Below are positions 22,473-34,081 of a stretch of DNA of 64,000 nucleotides, one piece after another (position 1 is the first letter of the stretch; the number at the start of each line of letters is the position of its first letter). The stretch is from NCBI GenBank assembly GCA_023053575.1, contig JAKZAP010000008.1:8296034-8360033 (forward strand). Reading direction: 5' to 3'. The notes beneath the pieces are model-generated. The model worked only from the letters and a program-made list of their open reading frames with translations, searched no databases and had not been told where the DNA came from. Source of the stretch: Branchinecta lynchi. Its lineage: Eukaryota > Arthropoda > Branchiopoda > Anostraca > Branchinectidae. A program made the translations under genes and the position numbers.

Positions 22473-22659
22473 CGATGGCCTTGTAAAATCTATGATTTGT
22501 TCCTGAATACAGTGGTATATTTGAAACATTTTTTCAGCTGTTAAAAAAAAGTTAAGATAAATTCCCAGCAATTAATTTTTCATTAAGGAAAAATCAGCGC
22601 TACAGTACTGCCTGTAGGGCTTTTTGTGGCTACCCTACCCTAACCTTTAAAACAACAGT

Positions 22660-23279
22660 AGCTGCGTTTTTGCATGCCTTACAACAGGCCTATGAGTAGC
22701 AGCTGTGCTTATTAGGTGTTTTGGCAAACCTTTCCCTGTAGCCTGTCTGCTTATAAGGCGTTTTTACTCCTCAGTCCAACGGCCAAAGAACGAAAACCAA
22801 AGGCTAAGGCCACAGGCCTTCTTGATGCTGTTGTCCTTGGCCTTAGCCTGTGGTTTCTTTCAAAAATGGAGGATGCTGAGATTCTGGAATACAAAAATTA
22901 ATTTTTCAAAGTTAAATGTAAGTATTGTGAATGACTGCTGTTAGCTTCTCAACTCTCTGTATTTGGGGTAGCAGAACTTTTGGTAGCTGTAGATTGTGGT
23001 GTGTCCTGGTGTGTCCACAAGAGCACACTGGGTTAGTTAGCACAACTTAGCACACCAAGTTTAAAACCAGGAAGAAAGCTGTATTTTAGATTGCCAGAGT
23101 AGTCCCAGACCGTTCACCAAAGTACTAATTTGCCATTTTTAGTTAGCCAGACGAAAATAGTCCGCTTCCTGTAATAAAGTAGAGGTATGTTTGTCTGAGC
23201 AGCTTATAAGGCGTTTTTGCTTATTAGCACACAGGCCAACTGCTACGGCTACAGTCCACAGGAATGCAAAAATGCAGCT
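22660..23279. mobile_element. Putative TIR element (AGCTGCGTTTTTGCAT ends)
   Basis: AGCTGCGTTTTTGCAT at 22660 is mirrored by ATGCAAAAATGCAGCT ending at 23279. Inside, GCTTATAAGGCGTTTTT occurs twice (about 22750 and 23202) and AAGGCTAAGGCC/GGCCTTAGCC forms a hairpin near 22800-22850. No clear target duplication. Confidence 0.5.
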
Positions 23280-23803
23280 AGTTGCATTTTAGATCAAAGA
23301 CAAAGTTTTGTTTGCCATAGGCTAAGCCAGTTGCTTAATTTCCGTTTTCGAATGCCATCAAAGTTCACTATTGTTTAATTGGTGTTTTTACGACTCCATC
23401 GATCCTTGCCAGGTCAACAATTCAAGTAAAACTTCGAACTCTCGTGGAGTTCGACGATCAGAGTTTGAAGGACAAAGAAAGTGTGATCAGTGACCAAAAA
23501 CGGCATTAAAACAGACAGAGATCTTTGAGTTTGAAGGCAACTCCAAACTATCAACGATCAAAGACACAACTAATGACAATTTTACCAAATCTTACCTTTC
23601 AAAACAACTCCACATGAGACTTTCCGACTTTGTCAACAATATTTCTGTTTCTTCTATAAACATGCGTGCAACAACAGATACACCCCTAGCGAGAAGTGGC
23701 GAGTCGATAATGTAAATTAACCGCTAGATGCAACTAGAGAGGTGTTGTCGCTGTTTCCCGAGGACAAACGGTAGGAATCAAATTGAACGGCTAATCCAAC
23801 TAG
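23280..23803. other. No feature recognised
   Basis: No open frame with splice support and no repeat family known from elsewhere in the window. Confidence 0.4.
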
Positions 23804-23947
23804 ACTAGTTGGAAAATATAATATAAATATACAAAATCTAAATATCCAATCAAACATATACACCTCGCGGTCACTAGCCAACTAGTTGGCAATCGTAAGA
23901 AATTTGCTATAGGAAAAGCCGGTGTTGACGACTAGTTGGCTACAAGA

Positions 23948-25199
23948 ACAAGAGCTACGAGCTCATATGGCACTTGTTACGAGTAGGCACGTAGGCAAGA
24001 AAGAAGACGAGAACGTCACAAAATACCCCCTTCAACCTCCGAGGATCGGACCAAGAAATAGGATATCTAGTTACACATAAAATGATCACCTAAAGCATCT
24101 TCTCTTACCGGCTATCGCGTTTCACTTGAGTCTGAGCATTTTTCGCGAAAATACGGCACCTTCCCTCCACCTTGTTCAGATCCGGCCCGGACCCTAAACT
24201 ATGTCAGCTAGGGAACATCGTATCTCTACTCTTCAAGTTTCATTCAAATTCCTCCACTCGTTTGACCCCTATGCGAGCTAAAAAATTTCCGGGACTCCCC
24301 ATTCAACTCCCCACACTGTGGCCAAATACGACTAGGACACATGCATAGACGTTGTATCCATGACATCTCCTCTTCTCATTCTTCAAGTTTGAGTCCAATC
24401 GAAGCATATCTGCAAATTTCCGGTTTCCGATTCATCTTCCTCCTACCCCTGGCCGGATCCAGTCTGAACCTTAAAAAACAATCTAGGTCTCATAAAATCG
24501 GTATTTTCAATTCTTCCCACCAAGTTTCATCTCGATCCCTCCGCTCATAGCGTTTTCCAAGATTTCCGGTTGCCCCCTCCAGCTCCCCAAAAGTCACCGG
24601 ATCCGATCCGGATTTTAAGGGGGTCGTCTGAGGCATGAGGTCTTTCCAAATATCAAGTTTCATCGAGATCCGATCACCCGTTTAAAAGTTATAAATACCT
24701 CAAGATTCCGGATTCCCCCTTCCTCCACTCCCCCAACAGTACCCGTATCGGCTCGGTTATGTCAATGATGTATCTAGTGTTTGTTAGGTGTCTTCCCACC
24801 AAGTTTCATCTCGATCCCTCCACTCATAGCGTTTCCCAAGATTTCCGGTTGTCCCCTCCACCTCCCCCCAAAAGTCACCGGATCCGGTCCGGATTTTAAA
24901 TGGGTCGTCTGAGACATGAGGTCTGTCCAGATATCAAGTTTCATTGAGATCCGATCACCCGTTCAACAGTTATAAATACCTCAAGATTCCGGATTCTCCC
25001 TCCCTCCACTCCCCCCACGGTGCTTGGATGGGGGAAGTGACTATTTCAAACTTAATCATCTGGGGTCCCTGATATGCCTGCCAAGTTTCATCGTCCTAGC
25101 TTATGTGGAAGTGCCCGAACTAGCAAAACCTGGACAGACCGACAGACGGACAGAAATTGCGATCGCTATATGGCACTTGGCCGAAGGGCAAGTGCCATA
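23948..25199 (+). mobile_element. Family A element, copy A2 (complete, subtype with TTACGAGTAGG)
   Basis: The start AAGAGCTACGAGCTCATATGG and the terminal hairpin TATGGCACTTG (25168) / CAAGTGCCATA (25199) are intact. Its 5' region differs from A1 and resembles A5 (ACGAGTAGG, AGAACGTCACA), so family A has at least two subtypes. Body units carry CAAGTTTCATC and GATCCGATCACCCGTT. Confidence 0.8.
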
Positions 25200-26631
25200 A
25201 AAATCCGTATAAGCTTTTTGTTTGTGTTCCAACTAGTCCGCCACTGTAAGAAATTTCGTATAGGAAATCCCGCGTTGCCGACTAGTTGGCTAGGACAAGA
25301 AATCGTATAGGAGAAAATTTTATATCCAACTAGTAAGATAAATTTCAAAAAATATCCAACTAGTCGACGGGTCAAAAAGGCTCAAAATTCGGAAAAATAA
25401 TAATAGAAAAATTGAAAAAAAAACAATATAATTTAATTCTTAGTATTTCATAGATAGAAGGCAAAAACTCTATTTCCCGGATCGGCAGGTTGGCACAAAT
25501 AAGAAAATTCCTATAGGAACGAGGATGATTATCCAACTAGTTGGCTAACATAAGAAAACTCTTATAGGAACGGAGGATGATTATCCAACTACCTGGCTTG
25601 AAATACGAAAGTTCATCAAGGAATGCAGAATTACAAAACTAATTCGCGAAATTGCAAAATCTGCATAAAGACACCTTGATTATTCAATTACAATGGGTGT
25701 TAGTTTATTGAGTATTAGGCAAAGTGGCGCATAGTCGACTAATGGGGTCAAAATCCTAAAATTCCTATAGGAACGGAGGATGATTATCCAGTTAGTTGGC
25801 TAAAATAAGAAAATTCTTACACGAACGGAGGATGATTATCCAACTAGTTGGCTTGAAATAAGAAAATTCATCAAGGAATGCAGAATTACAAAACTAATTC
25901 GCGAACATGAGAAATCTGCACAAAGACACCTTGATTATTCAATTAGATGGTTGTTAGTTCATTGAGTATTAGACAAAGTGGCGCATAGCCAACTAATGCA
26001 AAATCCTTGTTGACTGAAGCTGTTCCGACTAGTTGGATATTTTCTGAAATTCTTATCCGTTCATATACTCCGACTACTTGGAGATTTTCCGAAATCTCTA
26101 TCCAAATTCTTACAATCCGACTAGTTGGATGTTTTCTATAATTCCTATACGAGTGTGAAAGTTACCCAACTAGTTGGATATAAAGTTTTCTCCTATACGA
26201 TTTCTTGTCGTAGCCAACTAGTTGGCAACGTGGGATTTCCTATACGAAATTTCTTACGGTAGCGAACTAGTTGGCTACAAACGTTTCTCCTATATGATTT
26301 CTGATCGTAGACAACTAGTCGGCAACGCGGGATTTCCTATACGAAATTTCTTACAGTGGCGGACTAGTTGGAACACAAACAAAAATCCTACAAGAATGTT
26401 TCTCATAGCCAACTAGTCGGCAACGCGGGATTTCGTATACGAAATTTCTTACAGTGGCGGACTAGTTGGAACACAAACACAAATCCTATACGAAGCCAAC
26501 TAGTCGGCAACGCGGAATTTCCTATACGAATTTTTGTCTACAGTAGCGGATTAGTTGGAACACAAAACAAAAATCCTATACGAATTTTTCTTGTAGCCAA
26601 CTAGTCGGCAACGCCGGCTTTTCCTATAGGA
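25200..26631. repeat. CCAACTAGTTGG tandem/inverted repeat core
   Basis: The 12-base palindrome CCAACTAGTTGG and close variants recur every 40-120 bases. A recognisable unit (GTCGGCAACGCGGGATTTCC, TATACGAAATTTCTTACAGT, GGCGGACTAGTTGGAACAC) is tandem at about 26309, 26418, 26503 and 26608 and occurs inverted near 25230-25300. A second unit (GGAACGGAGGATGATTATCC, AAGAAAATTCATCAAGGAAT) is duplicated at about 25505-25740 and 25760-26000. Confidence 0.75.
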
Positions 26632-28007
26632 TTTTTACGGCATATACCGATCACATTTCCGTCGGTCGGTCGGTTAGTCCGGTGTTTGCGAGTTAGGGTA
26701 CTTCCACATATGCTAGGACGATGAAACTTGGCAGGCATATCAAGGACCCGACCAAACTAGCTTGGAAATAGTCACTTGCCTGATCCGACCATCGTGGGGG
26801 AAGGGGAAGGTGGTGGAATCCGGAAAATAGGGACCCGACCAAACTAGCTTGGAAATAGTCACTTGCCTGATCCGACCATCGTGGGGGAAGGGGAAGGTGG
26901 TGGAATCCGGAAAATAGGGACATTCATAACTTTCAAACGGGTGATCGGATCATAATGAAACTTAATATCTGGAAAGATCTCGTGTCTCAGATGTCTCATT
27001 TCGAGTTCGGACCGGATCCGATGAATCTGGGGGGAGTAGGAGGGGGGAACCGGAAATCGTGTGAAACTCTCAGAGTGGAGCGATCGGGATGAAACTTGGT
27101 GGTAAGAACAAGCACAAGCTCTAGATACATCACTGACAGAACTGGACCGGATTCGGACATTGTGGGGGGAGATGGAGGGGAGGGGTCCGGAATTCCGGCG
27201 ATCTGTAGTTGATGTACTTACAGGTTGGCTAGGACGATAAAACTTGGCAGGCGTATCAGGGACTCGATCAAACTAACTTGGAAATAGTCAATTGCCCGAT
27301 CCGAACATCGTGGGGGGAGGGGGAGGTGGCGGAATCCAGAAAGCAGGGACATGCATAACTTTCGAACTGTTGATTGGATCTTAATGAAACTTGATATCGG
27401 GAAAGATCTCGTGTCTTAGATGTCTCAGTTCAAGTCTGGGGCGGATCCGACGAATCTTGGGGGGAGAACCTGAAATCGTGTGAAACTCTAAGATTGGAGC
27501 GATCGGGATGAAACTTGGTGCGACGAACAAGCGCAAGCTCTAGATACATCACTTACAGGACTGGACCGGATTCGGACACTGTGGGGGGAGGTAGAGGGGG
27601 GTTTCGGAATTCCGGCGATCCGTAGTTAATATATTTCCAGGTTGGCTAGGACGATAAAACTTGGCAGGCATCTCAGGGACCCGACAAGAGTAACTTAGAA
27701 ACAGTCACTTGCCCGATCTGACTATCGTGGGGTGAGGGAGAGACGGCAGAATCCGGAAATTAGTAGCATGCATAACTTTCGAATGGGTTATCAGATCTTA
27801 ACGAAACTTGATATCTTGAAAGACCTCATGTCTCAGCATGTCCCATTTCAAGTCCGGACCTTATCCGACTAACTGGGAGGGGGGGGTCGGAGGGGAGAAC
27901 CGGACATCTTGTGACACGCATGGAGTGGAGCGATCAGTATGAAACTTTTGACCATCACTTCCATCTGACCCAGCCTTGCAAGTGCCATATGAGCTTCCAG
28001 CTCTTGT
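26632..28007 (-). mobile_element. Family A element, copy A3 (minus strand, hairpin deleted)
   Basis: Read on the minus strand it starts CAAGAGCTGGAAGCTCATATGG (28007) and proceeds through CAAGGCTGGGTCAG, CAAGTTT-type units and CCGACCGACCGACGG. At the end only GTATATGCCGTAAAAA remains (26632-26648): the hairpin arms and loop are missing. An internal 107-bp segment is duplicated in tandem (about 26745-26920). Confidence 0.75.
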
Positions 28008-28115
28008 TTTTTTACAGTAGCCATCTAGTTGGCTAGTGACCGCGAGGTGTATATGTATGATTGGATATTCAGATTTTGTATATTTATACGACAATTTCTA
28101 ATAATTTCCAACTAG

Positions 28116-28399
28116 AATACAAAAACTTGGACAAACAAAAACGCAGGGACTCCTCAAAAGGAGTCCTCGGGGAACGGCAAGAATTCCGCCCGCAAACCAC
28201 CTGCTTCTAGTCGTTTAGTTATTAATAGATGATCTTGTCGTACGGTACGAGACAATCCTATGTTCAGAGCTGGTTAGAATGACAGTCGCATGTTCGAACC
28301 TTGCTAGAATGACAAATCATTTCCCCCTTTGACGGAACAGGTTGAACGCTAAAATTGCTGTATTTTAATGGAAAAACAGGGTGATTTTCGAAATCCGAG
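28116..28399. other. 3' flank of LANCL; no separate gene
   Basis: It includes a copy of the motif GGAGTCCTCGGGGAACGGC (about 28160), which also appears at 33700, 34060 and 43385, marking a dispersed repeat end (family F). No other feature. Confidence 0.45.
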
Positions 28400-28405
28400 T
28401 TTATT
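28400..28405 (-). promoter_or_regulatory. Poly(A) signal of the LANCL gene
   Basis: AATAAA on the minus strand, 117 bases past the LANCL stop codon and the first canonical hexamer after it. Use is inferred from position. Confidence 0.5.
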
Positions 28406-28521
28406 TCTCAACGTACTACAAACACTATGAAGAACATACAAATGCTATTAGGTACTTATATAAACCAGGTACATTGGAAAAGTTACGGAAAGCAAACACT
28501 TTGAAACAGTAACACGTCACG

Positions 28522-28592
28522 TTAAAAGCCAGGGAATCTTGCCTGAAGTGGATCGAACAGATCGAAAAGGAAATAAACGGTCCCAGCCAGAC
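28522..28592 (-). CDS. LANCL: LanC-like protein, last exon with stop codon
   Basis: Acceptor CGTTCTAG|GT opens a 71-base exon that completes the split Gly codon left by the exon at 34971 (phase 1). It reads LAGTVYFLFDLFDPLQARFP-GF then TAA. Vertebrate LANCL proteins end with GMAGTIYFLADLL...ARFPAFEL, so this is the conserved C-terminus, two residues short at the tip. The preceding intron is 6.4 kb and holds a 3.8-kb TIR element, a retrotransposon scrap and a family F repeat. LANCL proteins are zinc-dependent enzymes that add glutathione to dehydroamino acids in damaged proteins. Confidence 0.9.
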
Positions 28593-29019
28593 CTAGAACG
28601 AAAACAAATAGATTAAAGGATATTTACTTCTTCTTCCTTCTACTTGCTGCCATTGGCTATTGCAAGAGAATTCATAAGCAGTTACAACACTATCTGCTTT
28701 AAACAAGCTTCGAAAGACCAGCAACGCCTAAGCTACACAAAAAAAGTACTCTTCTTTGGTTTGGAAATGGATCACTTTGATTTGTTTTTTCGCCTGTAAA
28801 ACGTTAGACAAAAGATCAATTATAAAGCTTAAGATCTGCTACGATGACGTAAAAAAAATACAACTGGCGGATACACGGCTTCTCACCCCCCCCCCCCCTG
28901 GAGACAGCTCGGACGTGGTAATTTTCACGCTAGAGGGGCAAAAGAAATAGAAACTAGACCTACGTTGCCCGGGCAACGTGAAGTGTTGCGGCAACCTTTG
29001 TCCGGCTTCGCCGGCTAAA
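28593..29019. other. LANCL intron, no separate gene
   Basis: It contains a C-homopolymer (about 28886-28899). The stem-rich run CGTTGCCCGGGCAACG, GTGTTGCGGCAAC and CCGGCTTCGCCGG at 28963-29016 leads into the TIR element that follows and may belong to it. Confidence 0.5.
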
Positions 29020-32000
29020 GTGTTGCGAGAGCAACACTTTGGTTTTGTTTCTTCGCTGTCGGTTAAATGCTGAAATTGTCAACTTATCTAAGCTTTTAAA
29101 ACGGTATAATCTAAAAAGAATAATCACATAATCAAAAGCTGTTCTTTAGCGTTGTAAAACCAACAACAAAACAATATCGGAAGAAGGCTATCCGTAACGT
29201 TTCAGGATTAAAATACCATAGATGACACTATTAATTATTACAAAACTACCTAATTGTTTTACATTACCGTATCGTTTGTACCCGTTGCGTAAACAGTTAA
29301 TCCTAGGTTATAGCGATAGACCATCGATACAAACTTTCTTACTGTCATATTTACAGAAATCGAATACAATGTGCACCAATTTTCAAAAATTTCTAGCCCC
29401 TCGTGAACCGATCTTACTTTCAAGTCCGTCTCCCGTGATTGACATCAAATTCACCGGAAACAAATAATGGATACACCAGCTATCAAAAGTTGCAAACCCC
29501 TCATCGCTGAAGATGATTATAGCATAAAAGCCGATTATTACTTACAAGTCCCATGCATGTCTTACAATTGGGAACAAAATTGTTCTTACCATCGAATACA
29601 CCTGAGACAAATAACAGGTATACCAACTAGCAAAAGCTGCAAACTCCTCGTTGCCGAAGATGATTATGAGCTAACAGTCGACTGTTGCTTACAAGTCCCT
29701 TACATGTCTCACAACTGGTATCGCCTATTTTTGGTTTCAGTGTGTACCTTACTCCTGAAGTTGTCAACCCCTTGAAACTTTCAAACTGGTTTATCTCATG
29801 AAGGATTTTTGTTCAAAAAAATGGATGGCATATATTTTGATCAGCTCTTCAAGGGCTATCGATTGCCCTAACCACAACAAAAGCATATCGGAAAAAGGGA
29901 CTAAATTGACTTTGCAGTCAGTTGAACTTTATCCTTTTCAATCGTAGACATCGTGACGGATGAAAACTTGGAATACTATCCTATATAATCTAGTTTTTAT
30001 TTTAAAGCTATCCGTAACTTTTTAGGATTAAAATACCATAGATGACACTATTAATTATTACGAAACTACCTTGTTTTACATTATAGTATCGTTTGTACCC
30101 GTTGCGTTAACAGTAGATCCTAGGTTACAGCGATAGACCAACGATACAAACTTTCTTACCGTCAGATTTATATGAATCGAATACAATGTGCAACAATTTG
30201 CACAAATTTCTAGCCCCTCGTGCACCGATTCTACTGACAAGTCCCTTTCCCGTGATAGACATCAAGTTCACCGTAAAAAAATAATGGGTACACCGACTAG
30301 CCAAAGTTGCAAACCCCTCATCGCTGAAGATTTGTGTAGCATAACAGCCGATTATTACTTACAAGTCCCTTGCATGTTTTACATTTGGGAACCAAATTGT
30401 TCATCAAATGACAGGTACGCCAACTAGCGAGAGCTGCAAACCCCTCATTGCCGAAGATGATTATGAGCTAACAGTCGCCTGTCGCGTACAAGTCCCGTAA
30501 ATGTCTCACAACTGGTATCGCCTATTTTTGGTTTCAGTGTGTACCTTACTACTGAAGTTGTCAACCCCTTGAAACTTTCAAACTGGTGTATCTCATAAAG
30601 GAATTTTTTTAACAAAAAATGGATGTCATATACTTTGATCAGCTCATCAGCGGCTATCGATTGCCGTCGAAGTTGAACTTTATCCTTTTCAATCGTAGAT
30701 ATCGTGACGGATGAAAACTTGGAACAATATCTTATATAATCTAGTTGATATTATAAAGCTATCCGTAACTTTTCAGGATTAAAATACCATAGATGACACT
30801 ATTAATTATTACAAAATTACCTTATTGTTTTACATTACCGTATCGTTTGTACCCGTTGCGTAAACAGTTAATCCTAGGTTATAGCGATAGACCATCGATA
30901 CAAACTTTCTTACTGTCATATTTACAGAAATCGAATACAATGTGCACCAATTTTCAAAAATTTCTAGCCCCTCGTGAACCGATTCTTACTTACAAGTCCG
31001 TCTCCCGTGATTGACATCAAATTCACCGGAAACAAATAATGGATATACCAGCTATCAAAAGTTGCAAGCCCCTCATCGCTGAAGATGATTATAGCATAAG
31101 CTTTTTAAACGGGATGTTCAAAAGTTAATCATATGATCAAAAGGTATTCTTCAGCGTTGTAAAAACAACAACAAAATAATATAGGAAGAAGGGACTAAAT
31201 TAACTTTGCAATCAGTTGTACTTTATCCTTTTCAATCGTAAACATCGTGGCGGATGAAAACTTGGAACAATATCTTATATAATCTAGTTGGTAATAGAAA
31301 GCTATCCGTAACTTTTCAGGATTAAAATACCATAGATGACACTATTAATTATTATGAAACTACCTCATTGCTTTACATTTTCGTTTGTATCCGTTGTGTA
31401 AACAGTTAATCCTCGGTTACATTGATAGACCATCGACACAAACTTTCTTACCGTCAGATTTATAGAAATCGAATACAATGTGCACCCATTTGCAAAAATT
31501 CCTAGCCCCTCGTGAACCGATTCCTACTTACAAGTCCCTCTCCCGTGATATAGATTAAGTTAACCGGAAACAAATAATGGGTACACCAGCTAGCAAAAGC
31601 TGCAAACCCATCATCGCAGAAGATGATTGTAGCATAACAGCTGATTATTACTTACAAGTCCCTTGCATATCTTACTATTGGGAACCAAATTGTTCTTACC
31701 ATCGAATACACCGGAAACAAATAACAGGTATACCAACTAGCAAAAGCTGCAAACCCCTCATTACCGAAGATGATTATGGGCTAACAGTCGACTGTTGCTT
31801 AAAAGTCCGCTATATGTATCATAACTGGTATCGCCTATTTTTGGTTTCAATGTACCTTACTATGAAGTTGTCAACCCCTTTGAAATTTTCAAACTGGTGT
31901 ATCTCATGAAGGAATTTTTGTACCAAAAAATGGATGACATATACTTTGATCAGCTCATCAATGGCTATCGATTGCCGTCGAAAAAAAAATTCTACCTGTC

Positions 32001-32815
32001 TTAGTTCAAAAGTTGACTTTTTTGCCGTAGGCCAACTTTCTAACGTCACGACTTAGAAAGGAGCAAAGGATAAGCTCTAGTTTCTTTAGCAATGAGAGAA
32101 CTTTTAAAGTTTAAGAGGCACATCTGATACCGTTACTCTACCACAAACCAAAGTGCAAAAAAAAAAAGTTATAAACTCAGCTGAAATCGTCGTGGACAGA
32201 AACAATAGATGGCAGCACTTTCGGACCCGTGGGAAAAAGCCACTTTTTTGTCTCTGTAGATTTTTCTATTTATCACTCAAAGAAGATATGTCGGCTGTGG
32301 GGCCGGGTAACTGCCGCATATATTTAACACTTATAGATTTTAGTCCATCTTCAATCTGAAACTGGTGCCTGCCTGCTTGCGTGCTAGAACGGAGCTTTCC
32401 ACTCGAAAGCAGAAACATGGTTTGATGAAACGAAAGGTTCGCTACACAACTTCAGCTAGTCCTCTCTGACATAGGCTATACAACTCCACTTCACTTCGCA
32501 AACCGTAGGCTCTGGCTCGAGGACAAGCAAAAACCATCCTTATTGTTCAAACAACATTGTTTGAATAAATGTTTCAAAGTCAGCTTGGGCTCAAAGAATA
32601 TTCATCCTTATTGGCCCCAGGCAAGAGTTCTACGGAGCTTTCCAAAATGTAATGTCATATTCATCAATCCGCCCTAAGGTCCACACTTTCCGTAAAAACC
32701 GCACAGGTTAGACCCTTCTCAGTTACCAGGAATAAAATGAAATCAGAGTCATAGGAAAAAAAAAAAAAAAAAAAAAAAAAACGAGGACAAAACCAAAGTG
32801 TTGCTCTCGCAACAC
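29020..32815. mobile_element. 3.8-kb TIR element (GTGTTGC ends) with a tandem core
   Basis: GTGTTGCGAGAGCAACAC followed by TTTGGTTTTGT at 29020-29048 is exactly mirrored at 32787-32815. Each terminus is also self-complementary (GTGTTGC-GAGA-GCAACAC), so each end can fold alone or pair with the other. Between them lie four large direct repeats (29160-31990), then about 0.8 kb of non-repeated sequence and a run of about 25 A (32757-32781) just inside the right terminus. No transposase is visible, so it would be non-autonomous. Confidence 0.75.
29160..31990 (+). repeat. Tandem array of 0.5-0.8-kb units with smaller sub-repeats
   Basis: The landmark TAAAATACCATAGATGACAC starts at about 29209, 30028, 30780 and 31322, giving steps of about 820, 750 and 540 bases. 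Within a unit, a sub-repeat of about 130 bases (CTTACAAGTCCC..., ACAAATAATGG, CTGCAAACCCCTCAT, GAAGATGATTAT) occurs two or three times. Open frames of 79-110 codons run through the sub-repeats and encode a repeated SCKPLIAEDDY...LQVP pattern. Differences between copies include frame breaks, so coding is doubtful. Confidence 0.8.
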
Positions 32816-33019
32816 AAAAAAGAGCACAGGATTCAAAACATTACGGTGTGAGGCTTTGATCTGAACTTATTTTACTTAATAATGATATAGCGACAAGCTT
32901 TTAGCGTTCCGTTTTTTGAAAATATCAATAAATAAATACGATGCAGCAGTAAAAGTTTGGCCTCTAAATAATTCCGAGAAATTGTCAGTAGGCCTAATCA
33001 TGCTGAGCAGAGTTACAAA

Positions 33020-33097
33020 TATTTGACGGTGTAAAATGGATAAGTCAGCTACATTTTAAATAATGTAGCTGCCTTATCCGTAATGCACCGTTAAATA
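33020..33097. mobile_element. Short palindromic MITE
   Basis: TATTTGACGGTGTAAAATGG-ATAAG-CAGCTACATT is mirrored by AATGTAGCTG-CTTATCCGTAATGCACCGTTAAATA around a TTAAA spacer. It is flanked on the right by GCAGTCAGCTTGGGCTGAAG, the same outer terminus as the MITE at 7222. Confidence 0.7.
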
Positions 33098-33144
33098 CGA
33101 TTCGCAGTCAGCTTGGGCTGAAGGAATATCTAAAGTAAAATATT

Positions 33145-33420
33145 TTATCTGGAGACACTTGATACTATTGATCGGTCCAGATTAACCAGATTTTTGGTAA
33201 AGCCGTTCCAAGGGTCAACAATGTTGGTAATAAAAATCCACTTATACACGTCCTTGTGGAATCGTGATTTTTTAAGCTTGAACGCGTGCCCCGTATGATG
33301 GAATTTTATTAAATGGATCACTATGGTAATTCGTCCGTTGATTAATTGGGATGTCTCAATCAGGCTTCCTGTGAAAAATCTATATGCGATGGAGGGAAGG
33401 CACAACCGTGCTAATCTCAC
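33145..33420 (-). pseudogene. Retrotransposon ORF2 C-terminal scrap
   Basis: The minus-strand frame reads HAFKLKKSRFHKDVYKWIFI then TNIVDPWNGF. It matches the usual tail of CR1/RTE-like ORF2 proteins (GH.LKL.K.R...D.RK.FF..RVV..WN.LP). No RT domain is nearby. It is a fragment inside a LANCL intron. Confidence 0.6.
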
Positions 33421-34080
33421 TTGGTAGGTAGATCACTTGGATCTGGTAGAAACCTGGTGGCCCTCCTTTGGATTAGCATTTGCACTCCCTATACTGTGTA
33501 TAAAATTAACATTTGGTAGGTTAGAATTTTCGGCGCCATTCAAAGTTAGGCACCATTCGAAGTAACTCTTATACTGTATCCATCCTTATATTAGTCCTCT
33601 TATACTGTATCCATGTGAAGGCGACGGGGAGAAAAAAACGTTATCTACTTTTGCCATATTTATGAATACTAGTTTATACTCTATAGGCGTAATGTCGCCG
33701 TTCCCCGAGGACTCCACTTGAGAAGTCCCCGCGTTTTTGTTTGTCCCGGGTACTCACTCCCCGTATTCTCGCGAGTCTCCACGGGCGGGGAATGCTCCGA
33801 TTATCATCACAATCATCAAAAAGGACTCCCTTTCAGATTCAGAGGGGAATCATTTTTTGCTGGTGTTGGTGCAGTGTAAAATTAATTGAAAACAATCAGA
33901 ATAAACAAAATAAAAAATAAAGTTTACTAATTTCGTCAACTGTACATTTTTTTCTCGAACAAAATCCATTTTGCAAGCATTCCCCGTGTTCTCGCTGTTT
34001 CTGTACGCGGAGTCCGCGTGGAGTGACTCCCTCTATTCTCGCCGTTCTCTTCGATTCCCCGAGGAGTCCTCGGGGAACGG
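33421..34080. other. LANCL intron, repeat-derived
   Basis: It contains CATTCAAAGTTAGGCACCAT / CATTCGAAGT and TTATACTGTATCCAT short direct repeats (about 33536-33612) and two family F-type end motifs (CCGTTCCCCGAGGACTCC at 33700). I see no gene. Confidence 0.45.
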
Positions 34081-34081
34081 C

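Larger units (their letters stand above)
23806..28115. repeat. 4.3-kb inverted-repeat composite (CCAACTAGTTGG region)
   Basis: The outer arms 23806-23890 and 28019-28115 are near-identical inverted copies (CTAGTTGGCTAGTGACCGCG, AGGTGTATATGTATGATTGG, ATTCAGATTTTGTATATT on the minus strand). Just inside each arm lies a family A element, in opposite orientations (A2 plus, A3 minus). The centre (25200-26635) is made of CCAACTAGTTGG-type units. The whole could fold into one long hairpin. Confidence 0.75.
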
